DNA of 64,000 nt from CBDCDJ01 sp965215355 (lineage in GTDB: Bacteria; Deinococcota; Deinococci; Deinococcales; Trueperaceae). Location: the NCBI GenBank assembly GCA_965215355.1, contig CBDCDJ010000007.1, positions 2,728,001 through 2,792,000 on the forward strand, written 5' to 3'. The position numbers and the translations under genes were made by a program. Below, one piece after another: positions 58,625 to 64,000 of the stretch (the first letter of the stretch is position 1; each line of letters starts with the position of its first letter). Below the pieces are notes generated by a model, which was not told the origin of the DNA, did not search any database, and saw only the letters and a list, made by a program, of their open reading frames with translations.

Positions 58625-60880
58625 CTACTTCAGTTTCAGCGGCCCGAAAGCGGGCAAGGGCAAGCCGGCGTTGTTCTTGACCACGTTTTGCAACTGCGGC
58701 GTCGGATAAGAAGCGGGCTTGAACGAGGGCGGCATGTAGCGCAAGTAAAGCGGGGATGCGGTCGACTTGACGGTAATCAGGATAGACGAAGGGTCGCTCG
58801 GGTCCCGAGCGATGCTCGTGATGTTCCCGCCTACGCCGGAGTAGCTGCTCGTCCCCACGGACACGTTGAAGTAGTCTTCGTACGACGAGCTGTCGTTGAC
58901 GGGTTGGTCGAGGTTGACCCTGATGACGTTGCCGCTCAAGGTGACGCCGCCGGGCTCGAGCCGCGGCCCGGTGCCGTCGACACCTTGGCCCAAGACGTGC
59001 TCCTGGTAGGCGAGCGCGATGCGGTCACCCAAGATTTTTTGTCCCTCGGCGCTCAGGTGGTTGTGTTCGATCATCGGCAGGTCGTGGGTGACCACCATGT
59101 AAAAGGTGTTGCGCCGGGTGCCGGGGTTGCCGTGCTGGGTTTCCATCAAGCGCTGCTTTTCACGGATGTTTTGGTAGTTGACGTTCTTAAAGCTGTCCGA
59201 CTCGTTCGGAGCGACGAGCCGCCGTGCGATTTGGGCGTAAATAATGGGCGGGTCGTTCAGTTCGCTTTGAAACGCGTCCATGACCGCGTTTGTGTCCTGG
59301 ATAAAGCCGCTGACGTTGCCCTGTTCGCTTTCACCCTGGTACCAGATGATGCCGGTGACGGGGCCGCCTTCGGCGTCGGTCGAGCCGGTCACCGGGTTCG
59401 GCACCGTCCCGGCCGAGACCTGGGCGCGGTAGTTGGCGCTGCCGAACAAAGTAGAGCGGTCCAGGCGGTTGCTCGGGGGTCGCCAAGCGCCGTCGTCGCA
59501 AGGGTTCAGGCAACTGCCGCCTTTGGCACTCTGGATAAGAAAAACGTCTTTGCCGGTAACGTTGTGCAAGTCTTTGCCCAACCGCACCCCGAACGAGTGA
59601 CCCGCGCCGAAGGTAAATTGAGGGTCCGTGTCTTTGCTCACCTTGTCCACCTGGTTGAGGTTGCTGTCGGTGGGCTCACTGGCTTGTTTCCAAACGTAGT
59701 CGTTGCCGAGCATCCGCACCTCGGGAATGCTGGGTTCAACGTTGTCGAGTTCGCCGCGGCTCGAGGCGTTCGACTGCCCGGCGATGAGCAAGGTGATGTC
59801 TCCGGTCGGTAGGGGAACCTGCTTGACCGTGACGGTCGCGCTGTCACTGCCGGTACCCGACACGTTCGCCGCGCCGTAGTCGTTGGTCGCGGTGAGGGTG
59901 TAGGTGGTCGTTTGGGCGGGGGAAACGTTGACGCTGTCGTTCAACCCTTTATCCGACACGTCGACGCCGTTGTTCATGCTCAAGCTGATGGGCTCGGTGC
60001 CACCGACGCTCCAGGACAACGTCGAACTGCCGTTGGGGGCGATTTGGGACGGGCTCGCGCTCAGGCTGACGGTAGGCGCTTGGCCGACTTTTACCGTTAC
60101 CGTTTGGGGGGTGGCGTCGCCATCTGGGTTGCTGGCCGTGAGGGTGTAGGTCGTCGTGGCGGTCGGTTGGACGACAGCCGAGGTACCCGTGACGGTTTGC
60201 CCGTCGAGCATGACGGCGGGGGCAGGGTCGCCCACCACGCTCCACGACAGTGTGACGGCGGCTCCGGCCGTGACCGTCGTGTCGTTCGCCTCGAAAGAGC
60301 TGATAAAGGGTTTGTCTCCGACGGTGACGGTAGCCTCGGCGCTCGTCTCGCCGTCGGCGTTTTTAGCCGTAAGCGTGAAGACGGCGCTTTGCGTCAAGTT
60401 GTCGACGGTAAAGCTGTTTCTGCCTGAAACGTCCAGGTTGTCCGCGCCCGTGGCGACGCCGGGCAGACCGTCGTCGAGAACGAGGGTGACGTCGCCCTCA
60501 CCCTCGACTTGCCAGGCGAGTTCGACCGGTCCCCCGGACTCGGGCAGTTCGGGAGGCGTCGCGGTAAAGCTCCGAATGGCGAGTTCGGTGACGACCACGA
60601 CCTCGACGGTTTGGGTCTCGCTCCGGCCGCCCTTGGTCGCGGTGAGCGTGTAGAGGGTGGTTCGCTCCGGGGTGACGACCCTTCGGTTTTGCCCGGTCAC
60701 GTCGTCCCCCGGCCTCAGGGTCAGGGTGTCGGGGTTGTTCACGTTCCACGACAGGGTGACCACGGTACCCGGCGCGACCTCCGTGTCGGAGGCTGTGAAC
60801 GAAGTGATGAGCGGACCCTGCATACACGCTGCCAGGGTCAATATAAAGGTTAGGGCCGTCGCAAGTCTAAACGATCGCAT
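58625..60880 (-). CDS. Lipoprotein with Ig-like repeats and SASA-type carbohydrate esterase domain
   Basis: A 751-residue lipoprotein (signal ending TLAACM, Cys about residue 19). Four Ig-like repeats follow (about 22-365), each with a SFxANDTxVxxGxxVTLSW start and a TTTYTLTAxNxxG end. Then comes an SGNH-like domain of the sialate O-acetylesterase (SASA/CE6) type with GQSNASSRGE (nucleophile Ser), GIIWYQGESEQGN and a closing Asp/His pair in THDLPMIEHNHLSAEG. It should remove acetyl groups from polysaccharide at the cell surface. ATG 60880 follows GGAGAAA. Confidence 0.88.
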   Translation of the reverse strand: MRSFRLATALTFILTLAACMQGPLITSFTASDTEVAPGTVVTLSWNVNNPDTLTLRPGDDVTGQNRRVVTPERTTLYTLTATKGGRSETQTVEVVVVTELAIRSFTATPPELPESGGPVELAWQVEGEGDVTLVLDDGLPGVATGADNLDVSGRNSFTVDNLTQSAVFTLTAKNADGETSAEATVTVGDKPFISSFEANDTTVTAGAAVTLSWSVVGDPAPAVMLDGQTVTGTSAVVQPTATTTYTLTASNPDGDATPQTVTVKVGQAPTVSLSASPSQIAPNGSSTLSWSVGGTEPISLSMNNGVDVSDKGLNDSVNVSPAQTTTYTLTATNDYGAANVSGTGSDSATVTVKQVPLPTGDITLLIAGQSNASSRGELDNVEPSIPEVRMLGNDYVWKQASEPTDSNLNQVDKVSKDTDPQFTFGAGHSFGVRLGKDLHNVTGKDVFLIQSAKGGSCLNPCDDGAWRPPSNRLDRSTLFGSANYRAQVSAGTVPNPVTGSTDAEGGPVTGIIWYQGESEQGNVSGFIQDTNAVMDAFQSELNDPPIIYAQIARRLVAPNESDSFKNVNYQNIREKQRLMETQHGNPGTRRNTFYMVVTHDLPMIEHNHLSAEGQKILGDRIALAYQEHVLGQGVDGTGPRLEPGGVTLSGNVIRVNLDQPVNDSSSYEDYFNVSVGTSSYSGVGGNITSIARDPSDPSSILITVKSTASPLYLRYMPPSFKPASYPTPQLQNVVKNNAGLPLPAFGPLKLK

Positions 60881-61147
60881 TTTTCTCCATCTCGTCGCGC
60901 GGTTGTGGCGCTCTTGAAGCGAATCCGAATAAAATAGGGGCTCGAGACCGGACACGGCAAGGCCGAAAGAATTATGGCACAGCCCGGGCGCGTGGCCCGG
61001 TTAGGTATCACACAGGTGAACAAAACCGTCCCAAGCCGTGCCCTCAGCCCACAGCCGTGCTGAGGCTAGAGCGTTAAAGCTGGTTTGGTTGAGTCGAGCA
61101 GCACAAATTGGCCCTGCGTGGGGGAACACAGGGCCGTCAGAGAGGAG

Positions 61148-61294
61148 ATGGTGGAGGGGTTCGCCCTCACTCAAGGCCGCCGCGTGGCTAACCTTGAAGA
61201 CGAGTCTACGCTGAAGGCTCTTACAAAAATCTTACAAACGGACGAGGGAGCGTCAGCAACTTTTCAAGTAGAGATTTTAGGTAGCTGGAGGTAA
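61148..61294 (+). CDS. Possible small protein or gene remnant
   Basis: From ATG 61148 (with GAGAGGAG directly before it) 48 codons read MVEGFALTQGRRVANLEDES and end with SATFQVEILGSWR. Composition is protein-like with a helix (TLKALTKILQ) and a final strand, but there is no family match I know and the frame is open upstream to 61085. It may be the end of a lost gene. Confidence 0.25.
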   Translation: MVEGFALTQGRRVANLEDESTLKALTKILQTDEGASATFQVEILGSWR

Positions 61295-61299
61295 TGGGT

Positions 61300-61385
61300 G
61301 CGGAGGAGCAGAGGCGCAAGGGCGCTAAAAGCTTTTTCTCCTCTGCTTCGCTTTCTGCAAAACTCCAAACCCCCACTCCCCACTT
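61300..61385. repeat. Intergenic purine-to-pyrimidine hairpin element, copy 3
   Basis: GCGGAGGAGCAGAGGCG begins a purine arm, followed after GCTAAAAGCTTTTT by CTCCTCTGCTTCGCTTTCTGC and C-rich sequence. GGAGGAGCAGAGG and CTCCTCTGCT can pair. Same layout as 4576-4680 and 29868-29950. Confidence 0.45.
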
Positions 61386-61395
61386 AATGAAGTGA

Positions 61396-61401
61396 TAGCT
61401 T
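61396..61401 (+). promoter_or_regulatory. -10 box for leaderless cinA transcript
   Basis: TAGCTT, 6 nt before the cinA ATG at 61408. Confidence 0.45.
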
Positions 61402-61407
61402 AGCCAG

Positions 61408-62646
61408 ATGTTTACTATTCAATCCGCAGAACTTTTGAGCGTCGGCACCGAACTTTTGCTCGGCGAAATCGTCGATACGAACAGCGCTTACTTGGCCGCC
61501 GACTTGTCGAAACGCGGTGTGGACGTTTACTGGTCGCAACGGGTGGGCGACAACCTGAGCCGCGTTCAACACGCCGTTCGGCAAGCCCTGAGCCGCAGCG
61601 ATATGCTCGTCATGTGCGGCGGTTTGGGGCCGACCGACGACGACCTGAGCCGCGAGGCGGTGGCCGGGGTGCTGGGCGAAACGCCCCATGTGGACGAGGG
61701 GCTCGAGCGCGACCTCCGCGAGCGCTTTGCCCGCTTCGCCCGCAAGATGCCCGAGAAAAACCTCAAGCAAGCCTGGCTCATCCCCTCGGCGGAAACGTTG
61801 CCCAACCCGCGCGGCACCGCGCCGGGCTGGCTGGTGCGCACGGAAGTTGAGGGCCGAGAGAAAACTATCATTCTGCTGCCGGGGCCGCCGCGCGAACTGG
61901 TGCGGATGTGGGAAGTTGAAGCGGTGACTCGGCTCGAGCTGCCCACTTCCGTCCTCTACACGCGCATGTTCAAGACGTTCGGTTTGGGCGAGTCGGCGGT
62001 GGCCGAAACGCTTGGCGAACTGACCCTCAGCGCCAACCCGAGCGTGGCGACCTACGCCAAGCGCGACGGCGTCCACGTGCGCGTGGCGGCGAAGGCCGCG
62101 ACGTTCGACGAGGCGGAGGCAACGGCCCGGCCCGTCGTCGAACGGGTCGCCAGCCTGCTCGGCAAAGCTGTGTGGGGTACGGACGAGGACGAACTCGAGA
62201 AACGTATTTTAAACCGCCTGGACACGCTCGACTTGACGCTTGCCACGGCCGACACCTGCACCGGCGGGCTGCTCACGGAGCGTTTGAGCGCCGTAGCGAC
62301 CGAGAAGGCGAGCTACCGGGGCGGCGTGGTAGCATACTCTATGCAAGCCGTAACCGCCTTCGATTTCGACACCGGAACCGTCGACACCGACCCCGTTACC
62401 GAACAAACGGTCTCGAGTCTAGCCAAAGGCGTCGCTACGAAACTACAGACCGACCTCGGGTTAGCCACTGCCATGACGGTAAAGGAGAACCATCAAGAAG
62501 AACCGGACACGTTTGTCGCCATCTACAGTTCCGACCGGAAAATGGTGCGCAAGCTCAATCTTCCCGCCGCGGAGCGCGACTGGTTTCGAGAGAGGGCGAG
62601 CTACGCGGCCCTCTTCTTGCTGTGGTCTTTTTTGACCGTACGGTAG
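61408..62646 (+). CDS. cinA: CinA-like protein with degenerate amidase half
   Basis: A 412-residue CinA. The N-terminal MoCF-like pyrophosphatase domain (about 1-170) is well kept: VGTELLLGEIVDTNSAYLAA and MCGGLGPTDDDLSREAV. The C-terminal nicotinamide-nucleotide amidase domain is recognisable from TADTCTGGLLTERLS and RGGVVAYS but has Thr in place of the usual Ser of AESCTGG, no PGSS-type motif, and no GIAGPGG loop (the position reads GLATAMTVKENHQEEP). Amidase activity is therefore doubtful. It precedes recA as in many bacteria where cinA and recA are competence-linked and co-transcribed. Confidence 0.9.
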   Translation: MFTIQSAELLSVGTELLLGEIVDTNSAYLAADLSKRGVDVYWSQRVGDNLSRVQHAVRQALSRSDMLVMCGGLGPTDDDLSREAVAGVLGETPHVDEGLERDLRERFARFARKMPEKNLKQAWLIPSAETLPNPRGTAPGWLVRTEVEGREKTIILLPGPPRELVRMWEVEAVTRLELPTSVLYTRMFKTFGLGESAVAETLGELTLSANPSVATYAKRDGVHVRVAAKAATFDEAEATARPVVERVASLLGKAVWGTDEDELEKRILNRLDTLDLTLATADTCTGGLLTERLSAVATEKASYRGGVVAYSMQAVTAFDFDTGTVDTDPVTEQTVSSLAKGVATKLQTDLGLATAMTVKENHQEEPDTFVAIYSSDRKMVRKLNLPAAERDWFRERASYAALFLLWSFLTVR

Positions 62647-62693
62647 TGCCTCACCCTTAATTGCAGGACACGTTAAGGACACGGAGGCAACAC

Positions 62694-63737
62694 ATGGACG
62701 AACAGCGTAAGAAGACTTTGGACTCCACCCTCTTGCAAATCGAGAAGCAGTTCGGCAAAGGAGCGGTGATGCGGCTGGGGGACGAGACCGGCCGACTGGA
62801 ACAAGGGGTCATCTCCACGGGCTCGATGTCGGTGGACCTGGCACTGGGGGTGGGGGGACTGCCGAGGGGCCGGGTGGTGGAAATCTACGGGCCCGAATCC
62901 GGCGGCAAAACCACTTTGAGCCTGCACGTGGTCGCCGAAGCCCAACGCACGGGCGGGGTGGCGGCCTTCATCGACGCCGAACACGCGCTCGACCCGCAGT
63001 ACGCCAAGGCCATCGGCGTCGACGTCGACAACCTGCTGGTTTCGCAACCCGACACCGGCGAACAAGCTTTAGAGATCACCGAACTCTTGGTTAGAAGTGG
63101 CGCGGTCGACATCATCGTCATCGACAGCGTGGCGGCACTGGTGCCGAGAGCCGAAATCGAAGGCGAGATGGGCGACTCTCACGTCGGCCTGCAAGCGAGA
63201 CTGATGAGCCAGGCCCTGCGCAAACTCACCGGCATCTTGTCCAAAAGCCACACGACCGCCATCTTCATCAACCAGATTCGTGAGAAAATAGGCGTGATGT
63301 ACGGCAACCCCGAGACCACGCCGGGCGGTAGAGCGCTGAAGTTCTACGCCTCGGTGCGTTTGGAAGTGCGGCGCAAGGGCGACGTGAAGTCGGGGGCGGA
63401 CAAGGTGGGTAACTTGACCCGCGTGAAAGTCACCAAGAACAAAGTGGCGCCGCCCTTCAAGGAAGCCGAGGTCGAGATCATGTTCGGCCGCGGCATCGAC
63501 AAGCTGGGCGACCTCATCACCATCGCCACCGACCTAGACGTCATCAACAAGTCGGGCTCCTGGTACGGCTACAAGGACACTCGGCTGGGCCAGGGCAAGG
63601 AGAAAGCGGCGCAGTACCTGCAGGACACCCCTGAGCTTATCGAAGAGATAAAGCAGCAGGTCGTCGCGGTGCTCAAGGGGGAGCCGGAGAAGGTCAAGAC
63701 CAAAGCGAGTGATGACGGGGACACGGGTGAGGAATGA
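62694..63737 (+). CDS. recA: Recombinase RecA
   Basis: A 347-residue RecA, which forms filaments on single-stranded DNA for homologous recombination and the SOS response. Walker A GPESGGKT is at residues 66-73. The catalytic Glu (FIDAEHALDP), Walker B (IIVIDSVAALVP), loop L1 (EGEMGDSHVGLQARLMSQAL) and loop L2 (NQIREKIGVMYGNPETTPGG) are intact, with an acidic tail DDGDTGEE. ATG 62694 follows ACGGAGGCAAC. It is 47 bases after cinA and overlaps rny by 4 nt (ATGA). Confidence 0.97.
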   Translation: MDEQRKKTLDSTLLQIEKQFGKGAVMRLGDETGRLEQGVISTGSMSVDLALGVGGLPRGRVVEIYGPESGGKTTLSLHVVAEAQRTGGVAAFIDAEHALDPQYAKAIGVDVDNLLVSQPDTGEQALEITELLVRSGAVDIIVIDSVAALVPRAEIEGEMGDSHVGLQARLMSQALRKLTGILSKSHTTAIFINQIREKIGVMYGNPETTPGGRALKFYASVRLEVRRKGDVKSGADKVGNLTRVKVTKNKVAPPFKEAEVEIMFGRGIDKLGDLITIATDLDVINKSGSWYGYKDTRLGQGKEKAAQYLQDTPELIEEIKQQVVAVLKGEPEKVKTKASDDGDTGEE

Positions 63738-64000
63738 CCACGCTCATCCTCATCCTCGACCTGCTCCTCGGTGTGGCGATAGGGGCGGCGCTCACCTTTG
63801 TTTTAAAGGGGCGGCGCGACCAGGAGGTGTTGCAGCAGGCTGAAGCGAAGGCCGCGCAAACCCGCGCCCAGGCCGAGGCCGAAGCGCAGCGCATCGTCGC
63901 CACGGCCGAAACCGAAAAACGCCAGCTCATCGAGACCGAGCGCACGCGTTTGGAAACGGAGTCCGAGCGTGCGCGCAGCGGCCTCGAGCTGGAGCTGATG
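63734..64000 (+). CDS. rny: Ribonuclease Y, N-terminal part
   Basis: The gene starts at ATG 63734, overlapping the recA stop (ATGA), and runs off the right edge after 89 codons. The visible part is a membrane helix (about residues 4-24, LILILDLLLGVAIGAALTFV) followed by a charged Glu/Ala/Arg-rich coiled coil (QAEAEAQRIVATAETEKRQL), which is the N-terminal layout of RNase Y, the membrane-bound initiator of mRNA decay. The KH and HD domains that would confirm it lie outside the window. The recA-rny order is known from related bacteria. Confidence 0.85.
   Translation, partial: MTTLILILDLLLGVAIGAALTFVLKGRRDQEVLQQAEAKAAQTRAQAEAEAQRIVATAETEKRQLIETERTRLETESERARSGLELELM

Larger units (their letters stand above)
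60881..61407. other. Intergenic region upstream of cinA
   Basis: A 527-base gap. It holds a 7-bp hairpin GGCCCTG / CAGGGCC (about 61113-61138), a possible 48-codon ORF at 61148-61294, and a purine-pyrimidine element (61300-61385). I see no RNA gene by motif, although the hairpin-rich part at 60975-61140 could be checked for one. Confidence 0.45.

Overview
The window looks like chromosomal DNA of a GC-rich diderm bacterium of the Deinococcota, most likely a Truepera-like lineage. This rests on three things. The right edge has a cinA-recA-rny arrangement. There is a small DUF2905 membrane protein and a DUF3084 coiled-coil protein next to lptB. Many genes also carry a TANNNT -10 box only 6-7 nt before the start codon, the leaderless promoter architecture established in Deinococcus. 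The taxon is an inference; no rRNA or tRNA gene is present. Housekeeping genes dominate, broken up by short accessory or decayed patches.

Layout. 0-9 kb: partial secreted 3D-type protein, tgt, PAS-GGDEF cyclase, proC with a secreted protein, a cupin-mce-vanZ operon, CBS protein, L-asparaginase, membrane GGDEF cyclase and a TIR-like protein. 9-13.5 kb: arginine locus (argG divergent from argH and an N-acetyltransferase) with a VapBC-type toxin-antitoxin pair fused into the argH operon and a dead acetyltransferase between the arms. 13.7-20 kb: membrane and secreted proteins of unknown role, a chimera of two insertion-sequence fragments and a 938-residue repeat lipoprotein. 20-29.8 kb: RNase R, cytochrome c lipoprotein with CtaG, mscL, a methyltransferase overlapping tail-to-tail with a DUF3084 protein, and lptB. 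29.9-35 kb: pyruvate dehydrogenase operon aceE-aceF-map.

35-43 kb: an internally deleted nucleotidyltransferase gene with its small partner, a candidate miniature transposable element, then a LacI-type regulator followed by a sugar ABC transporter (binding protein plus two permeases, both with unusual insertions) and an amylo-alpha-1,6-glucosidase. 43-49 kb: broken terC, MTA/SAH nucleosidase, and a transglutaminase / alpha-E / circularly permuted ATP-grasp set expected to make or modify a peptide. 49-54.6 kb: HU, S10 peptidase, phosphoesterase, MscS channel, cold-shock protein and RraA. 54.6-61 kb: DUF2330 protein, PadR regulator with a membrane protein, folD and an SASA-domain esterase lipoprotein. 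61.4-64 kb: cinA, recA and the start of rny (RNase Y).

Notable signals beyond the genes are the recurrent leaderless promoters, a high density of the palindrome CTCGAG, several perfect loopless palindromes (one of 42 nt behind the cold-shock gene), dispersed intergenic repeats of at least three kinds, and five decayed genes or gene fragments. I see no CRISPR array, prophage or complete insertion sequence. I did not find a clearly novel complete system. The best candidates for new biology are the solitary TIR-like protein, the TA module in the argH operon, the peptide-modification set, a CinA with a degenerate amidase half, and the uncharacterised membrane protein at 14.5 kb.
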